NCBI GenBank assembly: GCA_963698495.1
Contig: CAVORB010000009.1
Coordinates: forward strand, 124,001 to 188,000
Reading direction: 5' to 3'
DNA length: 64,000 bases
Origin: CAVORB01 sp963698495
Lineage (GTDB): Bacteria > Pseudomonadota > Gammaproteobacteria > Chromatiales > Chromatiaceae
This document shows positions 23,237 through 30,822 of this stretch, in pieces. Position 1 is the stretch's first letter. Every line of letters begins with the position of its first letter. The notes under the pieces were generated by a model. That model was not told the origin of the DNA and made no database searches. It was given only the letters and a program-made list of their open reading frames with translations. The translations under genes were made by a program, and so were the position numbers.

Positions 23237-24328
23237 ATGGGTTTCAAATGCGGTATCGTGGGTCTGCCCAACGTCGGCAAGTCCACACTCTTCAACGCGC
23301 TCACCAAGGCCGCCATCGCTGCGGAGAACTATCCCTTCTGCACCATCGATCCCAACGTCGGCGTGGTGCCCCTGCCGGACGAGCGTCTCGACACCATTGC
23401 CGCGATCGTGAAGCCGAAAAGCGTCGTGCCCACCACGATGCAGTTCGTCGACATCGCCGGGCTGGTAGCCGGGGCCTCGAAAGGGGAGGGCCTGGGGAAC
23501 AAGTTTCTCGCCAACATCCGCGAGACCGATGCCATTGCCCATGTGGTGCGCTGTTTCGAGAACGACGACGTGGTGCACGTATCCGGCAAGGTGGATCCCC
23601 TGGGGGACATCGAGGTCATCAACACCGAGCTCGCCCTTGCCGACCTCGAGTCGGTCGATAAGGCCCTGGATCGAGCCGCCCGCCAGGCCAAGACCGGCGA
23701 CAAGAAGATCCTGGCGCGCAAGGAGCTCCTGGAGCGGGTGCGCGCTCAGCTGGACGCGGGCCGGCCGGTGCGGGCAATGGGTCTAGGAGAGGATGAGCGC
23801 GGGGAGATCAGGGACCTGTTTCTCCTCACCGCCAAGCCGACCATGTACATCGCCAACGTCGACGAAGGGGGCTTCGAGAACAACCCCTTCCTGGATGCGG
23901 TCGCGGCCCTGGCTGCGGACGAGGGCGCGGAGGTGGTAGCCGTATGCGCCGCCATCGAGGCGGAGATCGTGGAGCTTGCCGACGACGAGCGCAGCGAGTT
24001 CCTGGCCGACCTGGGTCTCGATGAGCCGGGGTTGAACCGCGTAGTCCGCGCTGGCTATCGCCTGCTGGGCCTCGAGACCTATTTCACGGCGGGCCCCAAG
24101 GAGGTGCGGGCATGGACGATCGCCAAGGGCGCGCGGGCGCCGCAGGCGGCTGGGGTCATCCACACGGACTTCGAGCGCGGCTTCATCCGAGCGGAGGTGA
24201 TCGCCTATCAGGATTTCGTCGCCTTCAAGGGTGAATCGGGCGCACGCGATGCGGGGAGGCTACGCTCGGAGGGCAAGGACTACGTGGTCCAGGACGGCGA
24301 CGTGATCCACTTTCGTTTCAACGTCTGA
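23237..24328 (+). CDS. ychF: Redox-regulated ATPase YchF
   Basis: A 363-residue Obg-family P-loop protein. Walker A GLPNVGKSTLFNAL, DIAGLVAGASKGEGLGNKFL (G3) and NVDE in place of NKxD, which gives YchF its ATP preference, then the C-terminal TGS domain (LETYFTAGPKEVRAWTI, DFERGFIRAEVIAYQDF). YchF associates with ribosomes and affects translation and oxidative-stress responses. Length and order match the family exactly. The downstream tRNA-Met lies 51 bases after the stop. Confidence 0.95.
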   Translation: MGFKCGIVGLPNVGKSTLFNALTKAAIAAENYPFCTIDPNVGVVPLPDERLDTIAAIVKPKSVVPTTMQFVDIAGLVAGASKGEGLGNKFLANIRETDAIAHVVRCFENDDVVHVSGKVDPLGDIEVINTELALADLESVDKALDRAARQAKTGDKKILARKELLERVRAQLDAGRPVRAMGLGEDERGEIRDLFLLTAKPTMYIANVDEGGFENNPFLDAVAALAADEGAEVVAVCAAIEAEIVELADDERSEFLADLGLDEPGLNRVVRAGYRLLGLETYFTAGPKEVRAWTIAKGARAPQAAGVIHTDFERGFIRAEVIAYQDFVAFKGESGARDAGRLRSEGKDYVVQDGDVIHFRFNV

Positions 24329-24379
24329 GCGCAGCGCTTGACGCTCAATCATGCGCCCGCTAACATTTGCGGTCTATTT

Positions 24380-24456
24380 GGCTACGTAGCTCAGTTGGTT
24401 AGAGCGCAGCACTCATAATGCTGATGTCGGTAGTTCGAGTCTACCCGTAGCCACCA
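24380..24456 (+). tRNA. tRNA-Met (CAU), elongator
   Basis: A complete 77-base cloverleaf with encoded CCA: acceptor GGCTACG/CGTAGCC, D-stem GCTC/GAGC, anticodon stem CAGCA/TGCTG with loop CTCATAA (anticodon CAT), T-stem GGTAG/CTACC. The first pair G-C and overall sequence match elongator tRNA-Met; an initiator would have a mismatched first pair and GGG/CCC in the anticodon stem. A lysidine-modified tRNA-Ile is a remote alternative. Confidence 0.93.
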
Positions 24457-24615
24457 CTCAACTCCTCCCTAGTCCCGCGTTCCCCCCGCCGGCGTATCGA
24501 GTGCTGGCGATTCGTTCGCCTTCGCTCGGCGGCCGGCTTGTTCGACCTCGAGGTGGCGCTGGTTTCCCGCCAGCGCGCGACGGGTCGGCGTCAGGTGTCT
24601 CCGCGCCGCCGCCTG

Positions 24616-25020
24616 CTACATGATCCGATGGTTGTTCTCGCGAAGCTCCTTCTGGGCCATCTCGATCTCAGACACCAGGACCAAGACTTCGACGTCGTGC
24701 CCATAGTAAACATGGGCGTCGTTGACGCACGGGCGGGCCTCTTCCGGCTCGTCTCGCAGATCCATCGCGGTCCATGAAGGTCCGCCCGGCCAAAACTCGA
24801 TTCGGTCGCCGGCACGCACCGGTTCGTAGGCCAACAGCAGGAGAACGCCACTGGCCAGCTCCCGATCCTGCCATGATCCGACGCGCATCGCGAGCTCGGC
24901 CCAACCTCGCTGGTGTCGTCCGACACTGTAGACCAAGGCCCTGCTGCATGGCTCCTCGGCGCCCGAGATATACACGCCGAGCTGCGCAATGTGGTTGGCG
25001 ATGCCCAGATGGTCGATCAT
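24616..25020 (-). CDS. Unknown 134-residue protein
   Basis: Starts at ATG 25018-25020, preceded by GAGGAAG. The protein is acidic and globular with no membrane segment: IDHLGIANHIAQLGVYISGA, SRALVYSVGRHQRGWAELA, DRIEFWPGGPSWTAMDL, GHDVEVLVLVSEIEMAQKEL. Longer in-frame starts give low-complexity leaders and are unlikely. It faces the tRNA-Met and lies at the edge of an accessory region. Family not recognised. Confidence 0.5.
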   Translation of the reverse strand: MIDHLGIANHIAQLGVYISGAEEPCSRALVYSVGRHQRGWAELAMRVGSWQDRELASGVLLLLAYEPVRAGDRIEFWPGGPSWTAMDLRDEPEEARPCVNDAHVYYGHDVEVLVLVSEIEMAQKELRENNHRIM

Positions 25021-25461
25021 CGAGACTTCCTCTTCGTGCTGTCGCTGCAGGCGAACCGCGCGGATGCGTCGTGAAACCTTCGCCAGGAACTGCCGCTGCA
25101 CCCCTGCCACCGTATTCCTTGGGGCCAGTGTACAGAGGTGTGCCCTGGTGATGCCGTGAGCGCTGTCACAGGCTTTCAATCGTGTCGGAGCGCTGCGCAC
25201 TGCTGGGCATGGATCACGACGGTGGTGAGATGAAGCGCAGAGAGAAAGAGCACCGAACGAGAAGGGAGCCCGCGCGCCGCCACGGAGGGCGTGTGCCATG
25301 GTCTAGCCTTGGTGTGGCCCAATCCCATCTGGGCTGGTGGTCGCCATGTCTTGGTGACTACGGGGACGAACAACCTGGGCAGGTGCCTTGGCTTGGTTGC
25401 TCGCCTGCGGCCACTTGCCTACCGCCTCCCCGGCAGCTATCCGCCCTCCTGTTCGGCGTTT
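25021..25461. other. Intergenic stretch with no recognised gene
   Basis: About 440 bases between divergent genes. Candidate reading frames are compositionally shadow-like (Arg/Pro/Gly-rich) and lack ribosome-binding sites. The right boundary is the CRP-like palindrome at 25462. Confidence 0.35.
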
Positions 25462-25477
25462 TGTGAACTTTTTCACA
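25462..25477 (+). promoter_or_regulatory. Perfect CRP/Vfr-like palindrome
   Basis: TGTGA-ACTTTT-TCACA matches both CRP half-sites exactly. It lies about 90 bases before the ATG of the gene at 25567. A second perfect TGTGA-N6-TCACA occurs at 26138-26153. Binding by a CRP-family regulator is inferred from sequence only. Confidence 0.5.
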
Positions 25478-25566
25478 GTCCCGGACAGCCGATCGGGGTA
25501 TCCGAGGAAGATCCTCGTCTTGGCTTGACGGGGAAACCGACATCCAGAGCGATCGGGGGAAATCTC

Positions 25567-25899
25567 ATGGATATTGACTGGGTCGACTCAACCCATCCTT
25601 CGGTTGTCGTCGGCATCGCGGCCGACGGGGGACTTCTCGTCCACGCCTCTCTTCACCCACTCGGTGCCGAGGCGGCTTGTGGTTGTGCCATGCATGCCGG
25701 AGTCATGGGATCTCAGTACGCCGGGGAGGTGTATTTCCCGATGCCTTGGATCCGCTCGGAGTTGGCGTCGGTGCTGAAGCACAAACCCGCTCATGCCTCA
25801 GCGTCTTTCGTCGCGCGGATCTGCACAGCCCTCTACGAGACCCTGCCGACGCTTCAGACGCGCGCGGTCGATCCCTCTTGTGGACAAGCGTCGGGCTAG
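25567..25899 (+). CDS. Unknown 110-residue protein
   Basis: Starts at ATG 25567 with GGGGGAA upstream. The product (MDIDWVDSTHPSVVVGIAAD, CGCAMHAGVMGSQYAGEVYF, PMPWIRSELASVLKHKPAHA) has no signal peptide or known domain. It is preceded by a CRP-like palindrome and followed by a hairpin 36 bases after its stop. Coding status is moderately supported. Confidence 0.4.
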   Translation: MDIDWVDSTHPSVVVGIAADGGLLVHASLHPLGAEAACGCAMHAGVMGSQYAGEVYFPMPWIRSELASVLKHKPAHASASFVARICTALYETLPTLQTRAVDPSCGQASG

Positions 25900-25929
25900 G
25901 GAGCTTTCGAGACTGGAGGTGGGGTAAAC

Positions 25930-26107
25930 AAAAAATCGCCGGGCCATTGGGGCCCGGCGATGAGCTTCTGCGTTACGTTTTGTTGGCGTTATTCCGGATG
26001 TCCCTCGCTTTGAACTCTCTGTATGGCCCGCGATTGGCGCGGACGCCAGTCCCATCGTCGTTTGAGACCTGTCAGAGACACGCCATCCCTGATTGCGAGC
26101 GTCGAGT
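25930..26107 (-). ncRNA. Candidate small regulatory RNA
   Basis: On the minus strand a promoter-like pair (TTCACA, 18-base spacer, TATCAA at 26143-26114) would start a transcript near 26107. It would end about 178 bases later at a perfect GC hairpin followed by TTTTTT (25961-25930). No convincing reading frame lies inside: the one frame present runs through the terminator. The -35 lies within a perfect CRP-like palindrome. It does not look like 6S RNA or tmRNA. Confidence 0.3.
25935..25961 (-). terminator. Rho-independent terminator on the minus strand
   Basis: An 11-bp perfect stem, ATCGCCGGGCC / GGCCCGGCGAT with a 5-base loop, is followed on the minus strand by TTTTTTGTTT. On the plus strand the same hairpin lies 36 bases after the stop of the gene at 25567-25899 but has no U-tract. 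No protein gene ends here on the minus strand. Confidence 0.65.
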
Positions 26108-26113
26108 TACATA

Positions 26114-26153
26114 TTGATATGCAATCGCAAGTTTTTATGTGAAGCGGTTCACA
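26114..26153 (-). promoter_or_regulatory. Candidate promoter overlapped by CRP-like palindrome
   Basis: TGTGA-AGCGGT-TCACA at 26138-26153 is a perfect CRP-type palindrome with flanking T5 and A7 runs. Read on the minus strand, TTCACA forms a -35 (5 of 6 matches) 18 bases before TATCAA. The site centre would be about 38 bases upstream of the start, close to the class II CRP position. Confidence 0.35.
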
Positions 26154-26178
26154 AAAAAACTACTCACATTCGATGAGC

Positions 26179-26216
26179 AAAAAAAAGCCGCTGTTCCCTT
26201 GGGAGCAGGCGGCTTT
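26179..26216 (-). terminator. Rho-independent terminator on the minus strand
   Basis: The stem AAAGCCGC / GCGGCTTT, continuing inward through TGTTCCC / GGGAGCA, is followed on the minus strand by a T-run (26186-26179). It lies about 230 bases beyond the stop of the small zinc-ribbon gene at 26450 and is the best candidate for the end of that minus-strand transcript. Confidence 0.6.
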
Positions 26217-26449
26217 CAAAGCGAGGGACTCACGTGCGCCCCATCCGGAGGAACCAGACAGTTCGCACGTGAAAATAACCATACAAGGACCGTGCCAGAA
26301 GCTAACAGCATTGATTTCGCTAACAGGCCGCGCGCGTGCTCGATGTGACAGGGGAAAAACTGTCGCCTACGCCCGACAGATCTTCTCTGGTCTCGCCCGC
26401 AAGGCGGACCCCTGCGAGCGGGATGACCGCTTGAAGACACCGGGAAAAT

Positions 26450-26662
26450 TCAAGGTCCCCTTTGGGCGCCGAGCTCCCCGAACGAATGCGTGAGAAGTGC
26501 CGATCCCCGAGAACGCTGGTTGCCTAACGAGGAACGGCGCGTATCGACCGACACCAGACGTTGACCGCTACAGGTGGGACACTGGTACCAGGTCTGGACG
26601 GAGCCGGGCTGGTCCGTGCGTTCGGTCAGGATCATCGGGGTCCGGCAGCGCGTACAGTTCAT
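26450..26662 (-). CDS. Small zinc-ribbon protein
   Basis: A 70-residue protein with two CxxC knuckles at its N-terminus: MNCTRCRTPMILTE and WYQCPTCSGQRLV, 25-30 residues apart, the spacing of a zinc ribbon. The remaining half is basic and Ser-rich (TRRSSLGNQRSRGSALLTHS) and may be disordered. The ATG is at 26660-26662. It lies 59 bases downstream of the gene at 26722-27528 on the same strand and before a rho-independent terminator. A nucleic-acid or protein-binding role is likely from the fold only. Confidence 0.6.
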   Translation of the reverse strand: MNCTRCRTPMILTERTDQPGSVQTWYQCPTCSGQRLVSVDTRRSSLGNQRSRGSALLTHSFGELGAQRGP

Positions 26663-26721
26663 GATCTCGTTTCCCCTACGGTAGAGTTGTGTCGATTGGC
26701 TGTTCTGTGGCGGTGCCAGGA

Positions 26722-27528
26722 TCAATCCTGACCGATGGCGCGGGCAATGAAGTCCGGCTCGTGTCCGATCAACAAGCCGGTGTACTCCTCGAGCACCATC
26801 AGGCAGGCGCGGAAGGGACCGTCTTCCGCAGCGGTCGGTGCCTGCTCGAAGCACTCGGAGAAAACGCCGGCAAGCTGATGGACGAAGCCTCGGCTGCTCT
26901 CCGCATCCGGCGCGGGTTGGGGCGACTCCACTACCGCGGTCATCGTCCCGCACGCATTCCGCAGGCGGTCGATCTCGCACACCAGCTCGCTCAGGTAGTG
27001 CTCGTCGTACAAGCGTCCGCGCTCGTCCTGCGCGGTAAGGACGCGAGCCAGCCCCGGTCTGGACGGCTGCGGGATCTGCAGCAGCAGATCCGAGAGCATG
27101 CGCGCCTGTTCCTCGACGGCGAGCAGAATCTGTTCCAGTCCCCGATCCCGCTCCGGAGGCGCCGGTGTTGGCGCGGGGCCGTCGCTGCGGACGAGTTGAT
27201 CGGAGAAGGCACTCAGCTGGTACTCCACCGCGGCGACGAAGATCTGCCGGCCCATCTCGTCCCCGACCTGTTTTCGCTTCAGCGCCTTGCAGATTTCCGA
27301 CTTCTGGCGTTCATCGAGGTGCACGGGGTCGATGAAGCGACTGTCGCGGCTTCCTTGGCGGGATGCCGCCGAGGCGGCCTCGGGTGGCTTGAGCGACGCC
27401 GGTGCCTTCGCGGAGCCGCGCTTCTGGCCGGCCTTGGACGGCGGCTTCGGCTTGACCGCAAGCTCTTCCGGAAGGGCCGCTTTGCGCAGCAGTCGCGGAT
27501 GCGTATTCGGATTCGGTTCAAGGCGCAT
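26722..27528 (-). CDS. Unknown 268-residue protein
   Basis: Cytosolic. The N-terminal 60 residues are basic, Pro/Ala-rich and probably disordered (KPKPPSKAGQKRGSAKAPAS). The rest is helical and acidic: HLDERQKSEICKALKRKQVG, GRQIFVAAVEYQLSAFSDQL, RGLEQILLAVEEQARMLSDL, GHEPDFIARAIG. No catalytic motif is visible. It probably forms a two-gene unit with the zinc-ribbon gene. Upstream lies a dispersed repeat. Confidence 0.55.
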   Translation of the reverse strand: MRLEPNPNTHPRLLRKAALPEELAVKPKPPSKAGQKRGSAKAPASLKPPEAASAASRQGSRDSRFIDPVHLDERQKSEICKALKRKQVGDEMGRQIFVAAVEYQLSAFSDQLVRSDGPAPTPAPPERDRGLEQILLAVEEQARMLSDLLLQIPQPSRPGLARVLTAQDERGRLYDEHYLSELVCEIDRLRNACGTMTAVVESPQPAPDAESSRGFVHQLAGVFSECFEQAPTAAEDGPFRACLMVLEEYTGLLIGHEPDFIARAIGQD

Positions 27529-27689
27529 GGGTCGGCCCCCGTTTATGGGTCATCATCGTTCGTCGAGGCACTGCTTTCCTGCTCAGGTCTGGTCGGATTC
27601 GAGCTCGCTTCGGTGCAATCATTGTCTCCGCGCCTATCAGGGAGCGCATTGACGCCCGTCGTTCGCTTTCTCTACTCGCAAATTTTCGG

Positions 27690-27755
27690 GAAAGCGCTGA
27701 TCAATTCAGCGCCTGCCGCGGCACAGGGATTTGTGCTGATTCTGGCCAGGATGGC
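27690..27755. repeat. Dispersed intergenic repeat, copy 1
   Basis: The core GAAAGCGCTGATCAATTCAG continues through CGGCACAGGGAT to TGCTGATTCTGG and AGGATGG. It matches 37696-37762 closely. The first part is a hairpin (GCGCTGA-TCAAT-TCAGCGC). In copy 2 one stem base differs but a G-U pair is kept. Confidence 0.65.
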
Positions 27756-27769
27756 CAATCATCAGCGTC

Positions 27770-28177
27770 CTAGGGGACTTCCCTGACCGGCGAATCCGTC
27801 GCATTGGGCGCCGCGCCGAACCTGGCGTTGAGGAAGCCGACGATGTCCCTGGACTCATACAGCCATCGCGTCCCGTCCGGCTCGGCGATGCGCAGGCAGG
27901 GCACCTGAATCTTGCCGCCCTCGGACAGCAGGGCCGCCCGGTGGTCCGGGTCGTTCTGGGCGTCGCGCAGCTCGATCAGGATATTCAGCCGACGAATCGC
28001 CCGGCGCGTGCGGATGCAGAAGGGGCAGGCGTGGTAATGGTACAGGGCCAGCGCCTGCGCTGCCTCCTCCGCGGCGATCTGCTCCTCCTTGCCGCGTTGC
28101 ATCGGCCGGGGGCTGGTCAGGTAATCGACGAGGACGAGGACCCGTCCGAGGCCTTCGCGAACCAGTTTGAGCATCAT
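27770..28177 (-). CDS. Glutaredoxin-like thioredoxin-fold protein
   Basis: A 135-residue protein. After an N-terminal helix (MMLKLVREGLGRVLVLVDYL), a glutaredoxin/GST-N domain shows LALYHYHACPFCIRTRRAIR with CPFC active site, IELRDAQNDPDHRAAL, then GKIQVPCLRI with the cis-Pro and YESRDIVGFLNARF. Likely a glutathione-dependent thiol reductase. It directly follows the gene at 28178-28870 with GGAGGT ahead of its ATG, so both are co-transcribed, possibly as the tail of the nrdB transcript. Confidence 0.78.
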   Translation of the reverse strand: MMLKLVREGLGRVLVLVDYLTSPRPMQRGKEEQIAAEEAAQALALYHYHACPFCIRTRRAIRRLNILIELRDAQNDPDHRAALLSEGGKIQVPCLRIAEPDGTRWLYESRDIVGFLNARFGAAPNATDSPVREVP

Positions 28178-28870
28178 CTACTGCGGACCTCCAGAGGTTT
28201 CGGTACCGGGCGCGGCGCAGGCGTCGGCGAGCCGCTGCTCGTGGCGTTCTTGCTCGCGGCGCAGCCAGTCTTCGTCGTGCTCGTTGATGGTCCCATTCGC
28301 CAGGTCGTAAAGCATGTCCATCATGGCGTCGGTGCAGCGTCCGGCCTGCCGGATGAGGGCGCGGGCACCGCAGGATTCGAGAACCGGCGCGACGGGCTGA
28401 CCGGTGTCCATGGCGCGCCGGCCGACCTGGATGCAAGCTTCAAGCGGCGAGAGAAATCGCTCGCCGAATTCCGTCTTCACGTGCTCGCGGTACCTGTAGT
28501 AGACGTCCGTGGGGAGGACCTCCCGGGCCGCCATCAGCGCGGGACTGGTCTCGGTCCGCCAGCGGACATTGGCGGCATCATACATCGCCCGGAGCTCCTC
28601 GAAGTCCTCCTTATTTGTCCCGGTCTCGATGGCCGTGAGCAGCTTGTCGGCACGCGCCAGATGCTCCGCGTTGAGCTTGGACAGATTGCTGATCGCCTCC
28701 TTGCGGGCCTGGATCATGGCCTGCTGGCGTACCTCCTCGGAGCGCTTGGAGGCGTAGTAGTTGGTCAGCGCGCCGCCAACCACGCCGGTGAGCAGGAAGC
28801 CGATGACGACATTCGCCATCGGGTGCCTCAGCACCTCACCCAGCCCCTTTTTCTCTTCCTGCCCCGCCAT
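28178..28870 (-). CDS. Single-pass membrane protein, unknown
   Basis: A 230-residue protein with one membrane helix at residues 19-41 (ANVVIGFLLTGVVGGALTNY), then a helical cytosolic or periplasmic domain (QARKEAISNLSKLNAEHLAR, DFEELRAMYDAANVRWRTE, PTDVYYRYREHVKTEFGERF) with Cys in LEACIQVG, ESCGAR and RCTDAMM. The family is not recognised. It lies 41 bases after the nrdB stop and abuts the glutaredoxin-like gene. Confidence 0.55.
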   Translation of the reverse strand: MAGQEEKKGLGEVLRHPMANVVIGFLLTGVVGGALTNYYASKRSEEVRQQAMIQARKEAISNLSKLNAEHLARADKLLTAIETGTNKEDFEELRAMYDAANVRWRTETSPALMAAREVLPTDVYYRYREHVKTEFGERFLSPLEACIQVGRRAMDTGQPVAPVLESCGARALIRQAGRCTDAMMDMLYDLANGTINEHDEDWLRREQERHEQRLADACAAPGTETSGGPQ

Positions 28871-28911
28871 CTCTCATTGCCTCGCCGCGGTGCCTGGAAG
28901 CATCCCCTGGA

Positions 28912-30294
28912 TCAATCCCAATTGAGGGTGCCCCCGGTCTGGTATTCGGTCACGCGGGTCTCGAAGAAGTTCTTCTCCTTCTTGAGATCCAGCACCTCGG
29001 ACATCCAGGGGAAGGGGTTGGTCGCGCCAGGGTACTGCTCCGGCAGTCCGATCTGGGCGCAGCGCCGGTTGGCGATGAAGTGCAGGTACTCCTCGAACAT
29101 GGGCGCGTTCAGCCCCAGCACGCCGCGCGGCATGGTGTCGTGGGCGTACTGGGACTCCAGGTTCACCGCGTCGCGGATCATCTCCACCAGCTCGCCCTTG
29201 AACGACTCGGTCCACAGGTGCGGGTTCTCGATCTTGATCTGGTTGATGACGTCGATGCCGAAGTTCATGTGCATGGACTCGTCGCGCAGGATGTACTGGA
29301 ACTGCTCGGCGGTGCCGGTCATCTTGTTGCGCCGGCCCATGCTCAGGATCTGCACGAAGCCGACGTAGAAGAAGATGCCCTCGAAGATCAGGTAGAAGGC
29401 CACCAGCTCCCGCAGCAGCCTCTGGTCGTTCTCCGGGGTGCCGGTGTGGAAGTGGGGGTCCGCGAGGTACTGGGTGTAGGGCAGGGCCCACTCCGCCTTC
29501 TTGGCGACAGCCGGCACCTCCCGGTACATGTTGAAGATCTCCCCCTCGTCGAGCCCGAGGCTCTCCACCACGTACTGGTAGGCGTGGGTGTGCAGGGCCT
29601 CCTCGAAGGCCTGACGCAGCAGGTACTGGCGGCACTCGGGGTTGGAGATGTGGCGGTAGACCGCGAGCACCAGGTTGTTGGCCACCAGGGAGTCGGCGGT
29701 GGAGAAGAAGCCGAGGTTGCGCTTGATGATGGTGCGCTCGTCCTCGGTGAGCCCCTCGGGGCTCTTCCACAGGGCGATGTCCGCGTTCATGTTGATTTCC
29801 TGCGGCATCCAGTGGTTGGCGCAGGCGTCCAGGTACTTCTGCCAGGCCCAGTCGTACTTGAACGGAACCAGCTGGTTGAGGTCGGCGCGGCAGTTGATGA
29901 TCTTCTTGTCGTCGACCCGCACCCGCCCGGCGCCCATCTCCAGGCTCTCCAGCCCGGTGGCGCCGCCCTCGGCCCGCTCGTCGAGCTCGTGCCGGGCCGG
30001 CCGTCCGGTTGTGGCGGGGAAGTCGGGGTCGGACATGCCGAGGTCCGGCTGCACCTGGGCGGGTTTGGGATCGACCACGGGCGCGCCCCCGGCGGTGGCC
30101 ATCAGCACCTCGTTGGCCACCACCCCCCGCCCCGGGCGAACCTGTTCTCCCGTATCGTGGGCGCGGATCGCGCGCTGGAGCCGCGGCGCGGCCTCCTGCT
30201 GGAACCAGTGCGCGTCCTTGTCCGAAAGCTTTGCTTGCGGCTTTGCCTTGGCGTTGGGCGCGGGGGTGGCGAGGGGGTCGTCCCAGTTCAACAT
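28912..30294 (-). CDS. nrdB: Class Ia ribonucleotide reductase, beta subunit
   Basis: A 460-residue protein; the conserved R2 fold begins near residue 130. Diiron ligands and radical Tyr are visible: Asp in MNADIALW (172), EEALHTHAY with E232, H235 and Tyr239, FEGIFFYVGF, and RDESMHMNFG. It makes the tyrosyl radical used by NrdA to reduce ribonucleotides. An unusual 125-residue N-terminal extension is Pro/Ala-rich. The protein starts MLNWDDP and ends GGTLNWD; the C-terminal peptide is the usual docking tail for NrdA, so the N-terminal copy is notable. nrdA lies 3.4 kb upstream on the same strand. Confidence 0.95.
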   Translation of the reverse strand: MLNWDDPLATPAPNAKAKPQAKLSDKDAHWFQQEAAPRLQRAIRAHDTGEQVRPGRGVVANEVLMATAGGAPVVDPKPAQVQPDLGMSDPDFPATTGRPARHELDERAEGGATGLESLEMGAGRVRVDDKKIINCRADLNQLVPFKYDWAWQKYLDACANHWMPQEINMNADIALWKSPEGLTEDERTIIKRNLGFFSTADSLVANNLVLAVYRHISNPECRQYLLRQAFEEALHTHAYQYVVESLGLDEGEIFNMYREVPAVAKKAEWALPYTQYLADPHFHTGTPENDQRLLRELVAFYLIFEGIFFYVGFVQILSMGRRNKMTGTAEQFQYILRDESMHMNFGIDVINQIKIENPHLWTESFKGELVEMIRDAVNLESQYAHDTMPRGVLGLNAPMFEEYLHFIANRRCAQIGLPEQYPGATNPFPWMSEVLDLKKEKNFFETRVTEYQTGGTLNWD

Positions 30295-30352
30295 CTCGTA
30301 TCTACCTCTGTGGTCGTGCCTGTCTAATTGCGGTTCCGGCGTCCGGGGATGT

Positions 30353-30730
30353 CTATTGCAGCGAGGGCTCCCGTCCTTTGAACAGGGACTCGATCAGGTG
30401 GTAGAGCTCGTTGGCGGCCAGTTTCGCCTTCTCGATCGGCAGGTTGTCGAAGAAGACCACGGTCGGCTTGGCGCGGACGCTGGAATCCTTGGACGCGTGC
30501 CGCTCGAAGATGGCGATGGCCTGCTCCTGGATCTGCCCGCCCTTCTCGAACAGCACATGGTCGTAGGTAGGGGGCAGGGTGACGTAATCCCACATCACGT
30601 CGGCGGTGTTCTCGCCGGTGCGCACCACCACGTAGGGTTTCGCGGTCTCCTGGCAGTAGTGGAACCAATCGCTCTGCGGTGCCGTGTCGTAGGTCTCGAT
30701 CAGATCGAATTGCGCGTCAGGCATCTTCAT
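30353..30730 (-). CDS. Unknown 125-residue protein upstream of nrdB
   Basis: A cytosolic protein (FDLIETYDTAPQSDWFHYCQ, PYVVVRTGENTADVMWDYV, AKPTVVFFDNLPIEKAKLAA, YHLIESLFKG). It lies 58 bases upstream of nrdB in the same direction with a GAGG site before its ATG. It has no known motif. Its position suggests it is co-transcribed with nrdB. Confidence 0.55.
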   Translation of the reverse strand: MKMPDAQFDLIETYDTAPQSDWFHYCQETAKPYVVVRTGENTADVMWDYVTLPPTYDHVLFEKGGQIQEQAIAIFERHASKDSSVRAKPTVVFFDNLPIEKAKLAANELYHLIESLFKGREPSLQ

Positions 30731-30822
30731 CCACCTCTTCGTCTTTGTTTGGTTTTTCGGTCTCTTTTCGTCCCGTCACCGGTCCTGGTGCCGGTGACGC
30801 CAGTTTCGGAGCGCCTCCCGGC

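Noticed and set aside
24380..24456. Integration of a mobile element at the tRNA-Met
   Set aside because: I see no integrase gene and no repeated tRNA 3' end downstream, although the following 4 kb is accessory in character.
25930..26107. 6S RNA or tmRNA identity for the candidate small RNA
   Set aside because: The sequence lacks the long central bubble of 6S RNA and has neither the tRNA-like ends nor a tag reading frame of tmRNA.
26139..26348. A 69-codon plus-strand frame starting MKRFTKK
   Set aside because: It begins inside the CRP-like palindrome and runs through the terminator hairpin at 26179-26216; no ribosome-binding site.
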